The notes: generated from the sequence alone by a model not told the origin. Shown: positions 9,048 through 18,710, counted from the first letter of the stretch. The stretch is DNA of 64,000 bases from Planctomycetota bacterium (GCA_021791715.1 JAJYWB010000004.1:62001-126000); one strand, 5' to 3'. Made by a program: numbers and translations.

Positions 9048-11966
9048 ATGAGCAAGATACAGCGATTCGCGGCCGCGGCGGCGGCGTGCGTTACGATTAT
9101 AACGTTCGGGGTTACGGGAGTTCGCGCGTTTCAGGAGCGCGACGCGAAGGATCAAAAGCCGGGCGTGAAGGCCGAGAACGCGATCGACGTCGAGGCGATC
9201 CTGGCGAATTTGCACCAGCGGCGCGACGGCGCGGGCCCGAACGATTCTCCCGATAAAAAATATCATGATTTCAACGATTTGATCAAGGGGTCCGAGAAGA
9301 TCGACGGCCTGTTTACGATGCATCGAAAAGATGATCATTTGTATGCGGAAATCAAGCCGATGCAATTTGATCAGCCGTTGTTGGCGCCGATCACGATCGC
9401 GCGGGGGTTGGCGATGGCGGGTCGTCCGCTCAATTTCGGCGAGGAATGGGTGATCATGTTTCATCGCGTCGGCGACAAGGTTCAGGTCGTACGGCGCAAC
9501 GTCCATTATAAAACGCCGAACGGCGCTCCGCTGGGCAAGGCGGTGCGGCAGAATTACACCGATTCGATTTTGATGGCGTTGCCGATTCAAAGCGTCAATC
9601 CCGCGGGGGGGATGAGTGTTGTGATCGACTTTTCCGATATTTTCTTCACCGATTTCGCGCAGCTTGGATTGGGATTTCTGGATCGGAATCGGACGAGCTG
9701 GCATAAGGTGAAGGCTTATCCGGGGAACGTCGAGCTCGAGGTCGAGGCGACTTTCGGCGGCGCGCGTTCGGGGGGCGGGGGCGACGACGGCCTCGCCGAT
9801 CATCGCGGGGCGACGGTCGTCATCCATTACACCTTGGCCAAGCTTCCCGATCCCGGATATCAGCCCCGTTTCGCCGACGACCGCGTGGGGCATTTTCTCA
9901 ACGCCGTCAAGGATTTCGACGCCGACGATAATGATTCCACGTACGATCGTATGATTAATCGCTGGCGTTTAGAGAAGGCCGATCCGCGGAAGCCGCTTTC
10001 GCCTCCCAAGAAGCAGATCGTGTGGTGGGTAGAAGACAACGTTCCGCACGAGTATCGGCCGTTCGTCGAGCAGGGGATTTTGGAATGGAACAAGGCGTTC
10101 GAGAAGATCGGGTTTCGCAGCGCGATCGCGGTTCGGTGGCAAACCGACGACGACGTTTTCGATCCCGAGGATATCGATCATTGCGTGTTCCGTTGGATCA
10201 CGACGAACGACACGTTCGCGATGTCGGGGTTGCGATCGAATCCGCTGACGGGGGAGATGATCGACGGCGATGTAATTTTTGATGCGAGTTGGATTCGTAC
10301 ATGGAAAGAAGAATACGCGTTTTTGACGGGGACGCCCGTTCCGACGGGGGCGGGCGCGACCGCGCCGGCTCGGCCGCTCGCGATCGGCGAGATCATCAGT
10401 CCGATGATGGCGGCGAAGGAGGGTTACGGATTGATCGCTCCTCAGCCCGGGTTGTTGGGGCGATCGAATCGGCTCGATCCCGCGGCGCCCGTTCTCGACG
10501 TGGTTCCGGCGGATTGGTCTCCCATGGCGCTTCGGTTGCGCGAGAGATTGGCGGGAGGTCGATTTAACGCGTGTCAATTCTCTCAGGGGATGAGGGCCGA
10601 GTATTCGCTCGCGGCGCTCGCTTTCGCCGACGCGGGGAAGACCGACGCATCGGGCAAACTTCCCGAGGAGTTCATCGGCCAGGCGATTAAAGAGGTCGTG
10701 ATGCACGAGGTGGGGCATTCGCTTGGTTTAAGGCACAATTTCAAGGCGAGTACGATGCTCTCGATGGATCAGATCAACGATCCCTCGATCACTCGCGTGA
10801 AAGGGATGACGGGGAGCGTGATGGATTACAACCCGATCAACCTCGTTCCCAAGGGACGCAAGCAGGGGGATTACATCACGACGACGATCGGTCCGTACGA
10901 TTACTGGGCGATCGAGTATGCATATAAGCAAATCCAGGGGGACGAGAAGGCCGAACTCGCCAAGATCGCGGCGCGAGCCCCCGAGAACGATCTCGTCTTC
11001 GCTACAGACGAAGATATGTACATGAACCACGATCCTCTGGTGAACGTGTATGATCTGGGATCGGATCCTTTAACGTACGCGCGGGATCGGATCGATCTGG
11101 CGAGCGATTTGTTGAAGACGCTCGAGTCGAAGGTCGTTCGCGACGGCGAATCGTGGTCGCGTGTGAAGGCTGGTTTTTTGGTGTTGATGCGTCAATGGGG
11201 GAACGCGTCGCACATCGCCTCGGATTATATCGGCGGGCAGTCGATCAACCGCGATCACAAGGGGGATAAAGGGGGGCGCGATCCGATTTCGCCGATACCG
11301 GGGGTGAAGCAGCGCGAGGCGCTTCGGCTGATCGTCGACCGGATCTTCAACGAGAAGTCATATCAGTTTTCGCCGAGTCTTTTGCGCAAGCTCGCCGCGG
11401 GGAGGTGGTCGCACTGGGGCGAGGAATCGATCGGCGGGGTCGAGGGTCCGGTTCACGAGCGGATTCTCGCGGTGCAACGGATCTCGCTCAACCGCTGCTT
11501 CGATCGCGGGGTTTTGGCGCGGCTCGAGAACCAGGAGCTGCAAGCCGACCCCGGAACCGATCCGCTCAAAATTTCGGAGCTGTTCCGCGCGGTCACCGAC
11601 GGAATCTGGTCCGATCTCAATCCGCCGACTTCGACCGACGGCAAACCCGTGAACGTCTCGACGACTCTCGTGAGGCGCAATTTGCAGCGCGAGCATCTGC
11701 ACAAGCTCTCGTCGCTCACGCTCGGCGATCGCGCAAACGAACTTGGAAATATGTTCGGGTATATTATGTTTACGGGACAATCTTCGGCGCCCGCCGACGC
11801 GCGAGCGCTCGCGCGGCTGCACCTGAGCGAGATTCGTGATAAAATCGTTAAGTTGCTCGATCAAAAGAACGTGGTGATCGACGACGTGACCCGCGCGTTT
11901 TATGATGAAAGCGCGCGGCGGATCGCCAAGGTTTTGGACGCGTCTTTAAACGCCGTCGAGCCTTGA
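9048..11966 (+). CDS. Secreted zinc-dependent metalloprotease (DUF5117/DUF5118 type)
   Basis: 972 residues from the ATG at 9048 (GGAG about 11 bases upstream). The frame opens 41 codons earlier, but those residues are charged and precede the signal peptide, so the internal ATG is preferred. The signal peptide is MSKIQRF plus an Ala-rich core ending near VRAFQ. The extended metzincin-like zinc motif HEVGHSLGLRH puts ligands at His553, His557 and His563 with Glu554 as general base. MDYNPINL further on fits the Met-turn region. The large N-terminal part (AEIKPMQFDQPLLAPITIARG) corresponds to the DUF5117 region that precedes the catalytic domain in this family. It probably degrades peptides in the periplasm or outside the cell. 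It stands alone between two terminators. Confidence 0.88.
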   Translation: MSKIQRFAAAAAACVTIITFGVTGVRAFQERDAKDQKPGVKAENAIDVEAILANLHQRRDGAGPNDSPDKKYHDFNDLIKGSEKIDGLFTMHRKDDHLYAEIKPMQFDQPLLAPITIARGLAMAGRPLNFGEEWVIMFHRVGDKVQVVRRNVHYKTPNGAPLGKAVRQNYTDSILMALPIQSVNPAGGMSVVIDFSDIFFTDFAQLGLGFLDRNRTSWHKVKAYPGNVELEVEATFGGARSGGGGDDGLADHRGATVVIHYTLAKLPDPGYQPRFADDRVGHFLNAVKDFDADDNDSTYDRMINRWRLEKADPRKPLSPPKKQIVWWVEDNVPHEYRPFVEQGILEWNKAFEKIGFRSAIAVRWQTDDDVFDPEDIDHCVFRWITTNDTFAMSGLRSNPLTGEMIDGDVIFDASWIRTWKEEYAFLTGTPVPTGAGATAPARPLAIGEIISPMMAAKEGYGLIAPQPGLLGRSNRLDPAAPVLDVVPADWSPMALRLRERLAGGRFNACQFSQGMRAEYSLAALAFADAGKTDASGKLPEEFIGQAIKEVVMHEVGHSLGLRHNFKASTMLSMDQINDPSITRVKGMTGSVMDYNPINLVPKGRKQGDYITTTIGPYDYWAIEYAYKQIQGDEKAELAKIAARAPENDLVFATDEDMYMNHDPLVNVYDLGSDPLTYARDRIDLASDLLKTLESKVVRDGESWSRVKAGFLVLMRQWGNASHIASDYIGGQSINRDHKGDKGGRDPISPIPGVKQREALRLIVDRIFNEKSYQFSPSLLRKLAAGRWSHWGEESIGGVEGPVHERILAVQRISLNRCFDRGVLARLENQELQADPGTDPLKISELFRAVTDGIWSDLNPPTSTDGKPVNVSTTLVRRNLQREHLHKLSSLTLGDRANELGNMFGYIMFTGQSSAPADARALARLHLSEIRDKIVKLLDQKNVVIDDVTRAFYDESARRIAKVLDASLNAVEP

Positions 11967-12019
11967 AGTCGGTTCAAAGAGTTCGACAAAGATTGATCGA
12001 ACGGGGCGTGTTTGATCGG

Positions 12020-12052
12020 GGGTTCCGGCGCGGCGTCGGAACCCTTTTTTTT
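12020..12052 (+). terminator. Strong rho-independent terminator
   Basis: GGGTTCCG (12020-12027) pairs perfectly with CGGAACCC (12037-12044) across a GC-rich loop and is followed by eight T residues. It lies 53 bases after the metalloprotease stop codon. Confidence 0.85.
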
Positions 12053-12102
12053 CGATCGACATGCCCGCGATTTCGCTCGATTCAAGGAAATGAGATTGAT
12101 TC

Positions 12103-13113
12103 ATGAAAGCGATCGTCTTCGATCGATTCGGCGAGCCCGACGAAGTTTTATCGGTTCGCGAGGTCGCCGACCCCGAGCCGGGGCCGGGCGAGGTTCGCGC
12201 CAGGATGATTTTCAGTCCGATCAATCCGTCCGATTTGTTGGTCGTTCGGGGTCGATACGGAGTTCTTCCCAAACTCCCCGCGACTCCCGGCTTCGAGGGG
12301 GTCGGCGTGATCGACAAGGCGGGGCCGGGGCTGCTGGGTAAGCTCGTTCTGGGACGTCGCGTCGCGGTTTTGAACAATCGAGGCGGGAATTGGGCGGAAT
12401 ACGCTGTGATCCCCGCGCGGCAGGCTGTACGCGTTCCGGACGACCTTCCCGACGAACAGATCGCGTCGTTTTTTGTGAATCCGGCGACGGTTTTGGCGCT
12501 CGTCCGGCACGAGCTCAAGGTTCCTCGCGGCGAGTGGTTGCTGCAATCCGCGGCGGGATCGGCGCTTGGGCGTATGATCATAAAATTAGGTCGGCATGAC
12601 GGATTTTTGACGCTCAACGTCGTGCGTCGTCGCGGGGCGATCGACGAGCTCAAGGCGGCGGGCGCCGACGCGGTGATTTCGTCGTCGGAGGGGCCGATCG
12701 ACGAGCAGGTTCGGCGAATCGTCGGGCCTTCGGGGGTGAAGTACGCGCTCGATTGCGTGGGGGGCGACGTCGGCACGGCGTTTTTCAATTCGCTCGCTCC
12801 CGGGGGACGAATGATCGTATATGGAACTTTATCGAACGAACCGATTCGCGTCGATCCGCGGTTGATGATCGCCGAGAAGCGGATCGTCGAGGGGTTTTGG
12901 CTCGGTCACTGGGCGCCTCGGTTGAGTCATGGAGCGTTGGGTATTCCGCGTGCGTTGGGTTTTTTCCGCGAGATCGCCGAGCTGATTAGGTCGGGGGTTT
13001 TGGCGACCGAAACGGGGGGCGTGTTCGCGCTCGACGACATCGTCGACGCGGTTCGACACGCCGAGGCGGTCGGTCGTCGGGGTAAAGTTTTGTTGCGAAC
13101 CGGAACGAAATAG
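12103..13113 (+). CDS. Medium-chain reductase, 2-enoyl thioester reductase / quinone oxidoreductase-like
   Basis: 336 residues, normal for the family. The N-terminal GroES-like fold begins MKAIVFDRFGEP and contains INPSDLLVVRGRYG and a PGFEGVGVI stretch. The nucleotide-binding part has the glycine-containing SAAGSALGRM segment near 150-160, where NADPH-binding members carry AxxGxxG. The structural-zinc cysteine cluster and catalytic zinc ligands of true alcohol dehydrogenases are absent, which fits the zinc-independent MECR/ETR-like branch that reduces trans-2-enoyl thioesters or quinones with NADPH. C-terminal GFWLGHW fits MECR-like proteins. It stands alone after a strong terminator. Exact substrate cannot be told from sequence. 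Confidence 0.85.
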   Translation: MKAIVFDRFGEPDEVLSVREVADPEPGPGEVRARMIFSPINPSDLLVVRGRYGVLPKLPATPGFEGVGVIDKAGPGLLGKLVLGRRVAVLNNRGGNWAEYAVIPARQAVRVPDDLPDEQIASFFVNPATVLALVRHELKVPRGEWLLQSAAGSALGRMIIKLGRHDGFLTLNVVRRRGAIDELKAAGADAVISSSEGPIDEQVRRIVGPSGVKYALDCVGGDVGTAFFNSLAPGGRMIVYGTLSNEPIRVDPRLMIAEKRIVEGFWLGHWAPRLSHGALGIPRALGFFREIAELIRSGVLATETGGVFALDDIVDAVRHAEAVGRRGKVLLRTGTK

Positions 13114-13630
13114 CGTGTGGAGCGAATCGATTGATCGAAATCCTGGATCAAAAACGGATCGTCTCCGATCGACTTAACTCGTTCTCAATTCGGAAGTTTT
13201 GCGGAATCGAGCGACGACCGACCGGGAAAATACGCGAGAATTTATTCGCCGCGGCTCGGTCGCCGGAGTAAAATAAGGTTATCCGAGAAATCGACGCGAA
13301 GCCGACGTATGTGCGACGGTTGTCTCGATCCTTCGCGAGGCCTCGACCTCGAAACCTTCGAGACGACTTCCGGGCGCCGCGTTCGGATCGATTCGGCGCG
13401 ATGGTCGAATCGATCGGCGCGGATTTCGGTCGATTCGATGATCGCGGCGTCGTCGAATTCCGTGCGAACGATTTCGCGACGCGAAGCGACGATTCCGGCG
13501 CTCGTGAACGACGGTTGAAAGAGACATAGAGAGAAGTTTTAACCGCAAGTCCCGCCGAGATGTGAATCATTGGATCTGAAACGGGTCCACGACACAAGTT
13601 TTGATCGGCGGGCGGGGAATTGAGTGAAGA
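13114..13630. other. Intergenic stretch without a supported gene
   Basis: 517 bases. Several short frames exist on both strands but none has a ribosome site together with a protein-like composition. I see no convincing promoter, RNA gene or repeat here. Confidence 0.6.
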
Positions 13631-13927
13631 ATGAGCATTTCAGAATCCACGGCGGCGCAAGATTGGCGAGCCGTCGCGTGTTTGGCGCCCGGCGGCGAGC
13701 GGTTGTTGTGCGTCGGGGGAAGTTCGGCGCAGGTTCAGGCGGCTTATCTGGGCGCGTGGGGCGAGGTGATCCGCGACGAGGACCGTCCGACCGTGCGGAC
13801 GATTTCGCTCCAACGCTGGACCGGACAGCCTTGGTCGGGACAGTGGGAACACCAGAAAAATCTCCCGCTGCCCACCTCGCGCATGGGCAAAACGCCCTCG
13901 GGAGACTCCCCCGAAGTCGAGGAATGA
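13631..13927 (+). CDS. Small unrecognised protein
   Basis: 98 residues, no family recognised. The sequence has protein-like composition: an N-terminal beta-rich part (DWRAVACLAPGGERLLCVGG), then VRTISLQRW and a Pro/Ser-rich tail with two acidic residues at the end. No signal peptide or membrane segment. The start ATG at 13631 is preceded by a purine-rich GAGTGAAGA. It faces the pabB-pabC-Nif3 operon tail to tail. The Trp-rich, Gly-rich middle is unlike random out-of-frame translation in this genome, which tends to be Arg-rich. Confidence 0.6.
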   Translation: MSISESTAAQDWRAVACLAPGGERLLCVGGSSAQVQAAYLGAWGEVIRDEDRPTVRTISLQRWTGQPWSGQWEHQKNLPLPTSRMGKTPSGDSPEVEE

Positions 13928-14079
13928 GCGAACCGATCGAAACCGAAATCGCGGCCGAACCGATTCGTCGGACGGCCGCGACGTCGTTTCGAATTGTGAC
14001 GTTATGAAAATTCGCAACGCGCCTTGGAATTTCATATTCGTTTGTTTTACAAAGCTTAGCCACAATTACACGATTGTTT

Positions 14080-15246
14080 TCATGTGTTTTTATGTCGATT
14101 GGTTTTGATTTCGGCGAAGTCGACCGAGCGGAGCGGGTCGTGTTCGTGTCGGCTCGCCCACACCGAGAGATTGGGAAACGCCGCGGCGATCCGGGCGGCG
14201 AGGTTCTCGACCCCGGGGCGTTCGGTCGCGTGGTGTCCCGCGGTGATCAACGCGATCCCGAGCGTCTCGCTCTCGACGGCGCGATGATAACGGGCCTCGC
14301 CCGTCAAAAGAACGTCCGCGGCCGAACGCGCAGCGTCGCCGAGAAAATCGTCCCCCGCGCCGCACGCGATCGCCACGCGTTTGATCGACCTCTCGGGAGT
14401 TCCTGTAAACATAAGCTGATTTGATTTCAGTTCTAAAGCGATTCGTTTGGCGAAATCGCCGAGAGATTCGGGCGCTTTCAATTCTCCGATCCGACCCGAA
14501 GGTCGATCGTCTCGTCGCGATTTATCGTCGGCGAGGGGATAAACGTCGATCGCGGGCTCTTCATATGAATGACTTGTGCGGACGGCTTGAACGACTTCGC
14601 CGATCCGATCCGCGGGACAGACGAACTCGAGCTTGCGTTCGCGCACGTGTTCGCGCCTTCCCTTGCGGCCGACGGTCGGATTCGTCGATTCGTCGCCGAG
14701 AAACGTGCCGACGCCCGAGGTCGAGAACGAACATTCGGAATAACCGCCGATCGTCCCCGCCCCCGCGGCGAAAGCCGCCGCCGAAACGCGTTCAAGATCC
14801 GATCGCGGCGTGAAAACGACGATTTTGTATTTAAGAAAATCAAGCGAGTGAATATCTGTGGATGTTCGCAACGGGCCTACTTTGAGCAGACCGATCTTCT
14901 CGGCGAGGAGTTCGTTGATTCCTCCGGGAGCGTCGTCGAACGCGGTATGCGGGCTGATCACCGCGACCCCGGCGCTCGCGAGCCGCCAAACCGCCTCGGT
15001 CTCGGCGCGATCCCCCCGGAGCGTACGAGTCGCTTTGAACAAGATCGGATGATGGCTCACGATCAATTCTGCCGATCCCGCGATCGCCTCGGCCGCGGTC
15101 TCGGGCGTAACGGTTAAACAGGTCATTACTTTATGGATCGTCGCTCGCGGATCTCCCATTAAAAGACCGACGTTGTCCCAGCTTTGCGCCAGGCGTCGCG
15201 GAGCGATCGATTCCAAAAATAGATCGATATCGGCGAGAAGCGTCAT
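14080..15246 (-). CDS. Nif3-like dinuclear metal centre protein (DUF34/YbgI family)
   Basis: 388 residues, matching the long Nif3 form with an inserted PII-like domain (roughly 130-235). Metal-ligand motifs are visible: SHHPILF (two His), SPHTAFDD (His and Asp) and, near the C-terminus, AGHHATE (His and Glu). Members are hexameric rings with a two-metal site. They have been linked to GTP cyclohydrolase-like or metal-handling roles, but the reaction is not settled. The start codon overlaps the stop of the pabC-like gene by 4 bases (ATGA), so it is the third gene of a pabB-pabC operon. This ties the protein genetically to folate/para-aminobenzoate synthesis here. Confidence 0.9.
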   Translation of the reverse strand: MTLLADIDLFLESIAPRRLAQSWDNVGLLMGDPRATIHKVMTCLTVTPETAAEAIAGSAELIVSHHPILFKATRTLRGDRAETEAVWRLASAGVAVISPHTAFDDAPGGINELLAEKIGLLKVGPLRTSTDIHSLDFLKYKIVVFTPRSDLERVSAAAFAAGAGTIGGYSECSFSTSGVGTFLGDESTNPTVGRKGRREHVRERKLEFVCPADRIGEVVQAVRTSHSYEEPAIDVYPLADDKSRRDDRPSGRIGELKAPESLGDFAKRIALELKSNQLMFTGTPERSIKRVAIACGAGDDFLGDAARSAADVLLTGEARYHRAVESETLGIALITAGHHATERPGVENLAARIAAAFPNLSVWASRHEHDPLRSVDFAEIKTNRHKNT

Positions 15247-16085
15247 CGGTTTTCAGCTCCCGAATTCAAGAACGCTAGTACATTTTGCGTCAGTTCGACG
15301 GTGCGCGGACCGGGCGCGGAAAGCGTTCGCGCCGGAGTTCGCCCGACGGGGATCGGCCCTCGGACCGAATTCGTGAGAAAAACCTCGTCGGCGCGTTCGA
15401 TTCGATCGAGCGTGATGTCGGATTCGATCACGTTCATGCCGATCGCTCGCGCGCGTTCGACGACGACCGCGCGCATCACCCCCGGAACGATCGGGCCGTC
15501 GATTCCAGGGGTGACGAGCGTTTCGCCGAAAACCAGGAACAAATTCGCCCTGCTCGATTCCCAAACGCGACCGTCGTGCGACGCGATCAACGCGTCGTCG
15601 TACCCCGCGGCGATCGCTTGATCAAATATCCACTTGCGTAACCAATAGTTGATCGTTTTATGCCGCGCCAGGGGGTCGCACCACGAGATCGTCGGCTCGG
15701 CGAGCAGCAGCTTGATCGGCTTGATCGCCGCGGCGGGTAAATTCGCGTCGAGGCGAGTCGATCGCATCCAGACGACCGCCGAACGCTTTCCGTCCGAAGT
15801 CGAACCCCCCGAAAGCGTGATCCTCAGCCGAACGTCTCCCGCTTCGCCGTTCGCCGCGACGAGCGCCGCGACCGCGGCGCGATCGGGGAGCTTGGATTCG
15901 TCGAGCGGTAAATCGAGCGCTCGAGCCGAACGAATCATTCTAGCTAAATGTCTTGATAAAAGAACGGGCGAACCGTTCCAGGTGCGGAGCGTTTCAAACA
16001 ATCCCAATCCATGTTCAAGCAATCGATCGTGGATCGGTAGACGGAATTCGGATTCGTCGAGGATTTCGCCCGAGCCGAAGATCAT
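15243..16085 (-). CDS. pabC: Class IV PLP aminotransferase, probable aminodeoxychorismate lyase
   Basis: 280 residues from the ATG at 16085, which overlaps the pabB stop by 4 bases (ATGA). A longer frame runs upstream, but its translation is Arg-rich shadow of the pabB tail. Fold-type IV hallmarks: GLGLFETLRTWNG near residue 25, the Schiff-base lysine in RHKTINYWLRK near 150, DDALIASHDGRVWE and then SSRANLFLV near 180-195, and PGIDGPIVPGVMR near 215. Members act as branched-chain aminotransferases, D-amino acid aminotransferases or 4-amino-4-deoxychorismate lyase. The overlap with pabB makes the lyase, which releases para-aminobenzoate and pyruvate, the best choice. Assignment by context; the fold itself is certain. 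Confidence 0.82.
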   Translation of the reverse strand: MIFGSGEILDESEFRLPIHDRLLEHGLGLFETLRTWNGSPVLLSRHLARMIRSARALDLPLDESKLPDRAAVAALVAANGEAGDVRLRITLSGGSTSDGKRSAVVWMRSTRLDANLPAAAIKPIKLLLAEPTISWCDPLARHKTINYWLRKWIFDQAIAAGYDDALIASHDGRVWESSRANLFLVFGETLVTPGIDGPIVPGVMRAVVVERARAIGMNVIESDITLDRIERADEVFLTNSVRGPIPVGRTPARTLSAPGPRTVELTQNVLAFLNSGAENR

Positions 16086-17617
16086 TCGGAATTCTCCTCG
16101 CGCTCCGGAGTTCGCTCCGGTGATTGAGCCGGCGTTCGCACGGGAGTTCGTTCGGGAGTTCGCTCCAACGTTCGCGCCAAATCTCGCCCCTTGGCGAGCG
16201 TTTCGTCGTATTCGGCGGCGGGGTCCGAATCCGCGACGATCCCCCCTCCCACATGATAACAGACCGAGTCGGGCTCGACGACGAGCGTGCGGATCGCGAT
16301 GTTGAACGCGCTCTCCCCTCCCCTGCCGAAATAGCCGATCATCCCCGTGTAAACGCCGCGCCGGCACGGCTCGATCTCGTCGATGATCTCCATCGAACGA
16401 ATTTTGGGAGCGCCCGTGATCGACCCTCCCGGAAACATCGCACGCGCCAGATCGATCGCGGTCGCGTTCGGTCGAAGCCGTCCCGCGATCGTCGCCACTA
16501 AATGATGCACGTTTGAAAATGTTTTAATGGACGTCGGGTCGACGACCCTTACCGATCCATATTCGCACACTCTTCCAAGATCGTTGCGCTCGAGATCGAC
16601 GATCATCGTCAGCTCGGCTCGGTCCTTGGCGCTTTGCGCGAGTTCCTCGGCGAGCCGACGATCCGATTCGGCGTCGCCGCCGCGCGGCCTCGTCCCCTTG
16701 ATCGGCCTGGTCGTCACGATTCCGCCGCTCGTCTTGTAAAACAACTCCGGGCTCGCGCTCGCGATCGCACAGCCGTCGAACGAGAGGAACGCCGAATAAG
16801 GCGCGGCGCTCGCTCGCCGCAGCCTCTCATAAAGCGCCGCGGGATCGGCGACCCTCCCCCGCAGCCGAAACCGCTGCGCCAGATTGACCTGAAAAACGTC
16901 GCCGGCGCGAATGTAATCGAGCGCGCGCTCAACCGCCTTGACGTAGGAATCTCGATCGAAGTTTGATTCGAGCGATCCGGCGAGATTCAGGTTTCGATCG
17001 CGCGACTCGTCCTTTTGATCTTCAAAAGTTAATGTTTTAGTCCACTTATTTAAACGATCGTTTGATAGTCTTGATCCTTCATGAAAGAAATCGACATGAT
17101 GGAGAATCGCGCGGTCGCGCGAACGATCGACCGTCACGAACGTATCGTAAAGAGCGAACCGGAGGTCGGGAAGGTTCGTATCGCGCGGCGCCTTGCGGGG
17201 AAGCCTTTCAAGCAGCGGCGCGAGATCGTAGCCGATATATCCGATCATTCCCCCGAGAAACCGCGGATCTTCGGGGTCGGGCTGAAAGCGATCCGCGGGA
17301 TCGGCCAATCGATACTCGTTCAGCAGGCTTTGAAGCGTCTCGAGCGGGTCGCCGCGCCCGCTCCGATTCGGAATCCCGGCTTCGACGCCGCGGAGCGTCC
17401 AGTCGCGTCCCGTCGCTTGTAGGATCAACCGCGGTTCGGCGGCGAACACGCTATATCGACCGTCTTCGCCGAAGCCCGGTCCGCTCTCGAGCAAAGCGGG
17501 CTCGCGCATCACGCCGATTCTTCGGACAAGCTCGTCCGGAGATAAATCGAGCTCGCGACGGATCGTTCGCGGTTGAGGTCGCGTGGTGGACAATGTTTTC
17601 TCGCGCTCTCGACTCAA
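16082..17617 (-). CDS. pabB: Aminodeoxychorismate synthase component I
   Basis: 511 residues. The N-terminal anthranilate-synthase-like domain covers about 20-150 and the chorismate-binding domain about 220-480. The motif PIKGTRPRG is diagnostic: the lysine in PIKGT is the covalent-intermediate residue of PabB, where TrpE has Ala. Also present are DLERNDLGRVCEYG, HHLVATIAG, FPGGSITGAPKIRSME and CRRGVYTGMIGY. It converts chorismate and ammonia into 4-amino-4-deoxychorismate with a glutaminase (PabA) partner not in this window. The frame starts at a TTG at 17617; another TTG at 17593 is possible, so the start is unsure. The last ~25 residues are a degenerate RTPE/RTPV/SPE repeat, unusual for PabB and probably dispensable. 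Confidence 0.93.
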   Translation of the reverse strand: MSREREKTLSTTRPQPRTIRRELDLSPDELVRRIGVMREPALLESGPGFGEDGRYSVFAAEPRLILQATGRDWTLRGVEAGIPNRSGRGDPLETLQSLLNEYRLADPADRFQPDPEDPRFLGGMIGYIGYDLAPLLERLPRKAPRDTNLPDLRFALYDTFVTVDRSRDRAILHHVDFFHEGSRLSNDRLNKWTKTLTFEDQKDESRDRNLNLAGSLESNFDRDSYVKAVERALDYIRAGDVFQVNLAQRFRLRGRVADPAALYERLRRASAAPYSAFLSFDGCAIASASPELFYKTSGGIVTTRPIKGTRPRGGDAESDRRLAEELAQSAKDRAELTMIVDLERNDLGRVCEYGSVRVVDPTSIKTFSNVHHLVATIAGRLRPNATAIDLARAMFPGGSITGAPKIRSMEIIDEIEPCRRGVYTGMIGYFGRGGESAFNIAIRTLVVEPDSVCYHVGGGIVADSDPAAEYDETLAKGRDLARTLERTPERTPVRTPAQSPERTPEREENSE

Positions 17618-17780
17618 AGGTTGAAATGTTCTACTGTATAGTTCTCGAAGGAATGATCGAAACGGGTCGCGGGGTCGCTATCGCGATCGATTTGATTAAA
17701 CTCAAACTTCGACGATGCGCCAATCGAATCCGGAGCGGAACTTCGGCGAGATCGGCGCGTTGAATTGATAGGATCGATTG

Positions 17781-18575
17781 ATGATTCGCTCACCGCTTGG
17801 TTTACGTATCGAGACCGATTCCGACGTGCGCGACCGAATCCGCCGCGCCGCGGAGGCCGGGGCCAAGGGGGTTCTGCTCGACGCGATCGGCGATTTATCC
17901 CCCGATAGGCTGTCCGAAACCGGTCGCCGCGAGCTTCGCCGCGCGCTCGGATCGGTCGAACTGAAACTGATCGCGCTCAACCTCCCCACGCGTCGACCGT
18001 TCGATTCTCCCGATCGACTCGACGAACGTCTGGGCCGCGCCGAACGCGCCTTCCGGCTCGCTTACGAATTGGGAACGAATCTCGTGTTGATCCGGCCGGG
18101 GGAGATCCCCGATGAAACCGAGCCCTCCGCGCCCAGGCGAGCCGCGCTCGAAACCGCGGTGCGCGATCTCGAACGCCGCGCCGATAAACATGGTATCACG
18201 TTGGCGATTGATACCGATATAGACAATCCTGCGCGTTTATGTTCTTTGCTGGCGAAATTCGATTCTCCGGTGTTGGCCGCGAGCGTCGATCCCGGCGAAC
18301 TGCTTCGCGGCGGGCACGACCCCGTCCGGGCGACGAGGGATCTGGGAAAACGGCTGGCGCACGCTCACGCGAGCGATTCGGCGGGGTCGAATCGCCCCGC
18401 CAAGCTCGCCAACCCGCGCGGTTTCGGTTTCGCTCCCGGAGTCGTCGATTGGGAAGAATTGTTGGGAGCGCTCGAAGAGATCGGCTACCGAGGGTTTTTG
18501 ACCGTCAGGCCCGATCCCGACGACGATCCGATCGCGCGCTTTCAGGCGTACTCGCGCCTCTTCCAGGCGTTTTAA
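17781..18575 (+). CDS. Sugar phosphate isomerase/epimerase-type TIM barrel
   Basis: 264 residues from the ATG at 17781. Strand-like segments follow the AP-endonuclease 2/xylose isomerase pattern: LGLRIETD at the start, VLLDAIG, LKLIALNLPT, LVLIRPGEI, ITLAIDTDID near 140, VLAASVDPGELL, LAHAHASDS and FLTVRPD at the end. In the family these barrels bind a divalent metal and isomerise or epimerise sugars or polyols. Here the usual Glu-Asp-His-Glu metal set is not obvious: DTDID and HAHASD could supply ligands, but some positions look changed. No signal peptide, so cytoplasmic. First gene of a plus-strand run reaching at least 23.2 kb. Confidence 0.75.
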   Translation: MIRSPLGLRIETDSDVRDRIRRAAEAGAKGVLLDAIGDLSPDRLSETGRRELRRALGSVELKLIALNLPTRRPFDSPDRLDERLGRAERAFRLAYELGTNLVLIRPGEIPDETEPSAPRRAALETAVRDLERRADKHGITLAIDTDIDNPARLCSLLAKFDSPVLAASVDPGELLRGGHDPVRATRDLGKRLAHAHASDSAGSNRPAKLANPRGFGFAPGVVDWEELLGALEEIGYRGFLTVRPDPDDDPIARFQAYSRLFQAF

Positions 18576-18710
18576 TCGCTCCCCTTGAGCCGTCGATTGT
18601 TCGCCCTTACGATGAACCTCCGTCGATTCGTCGATTTCCGCCGCTTCGACCCGGCGCCGAATCCAAAAATCGATCGGAAGTTCAGAAAACGATCCAACCG
18701 CGAGGCGATT

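Noticed and set aside
8601-9893. 430-codon minus-strand frame
   Set aside because: Spans the junction of two supported genes and a terminator hairpin; composition is shadow-like.
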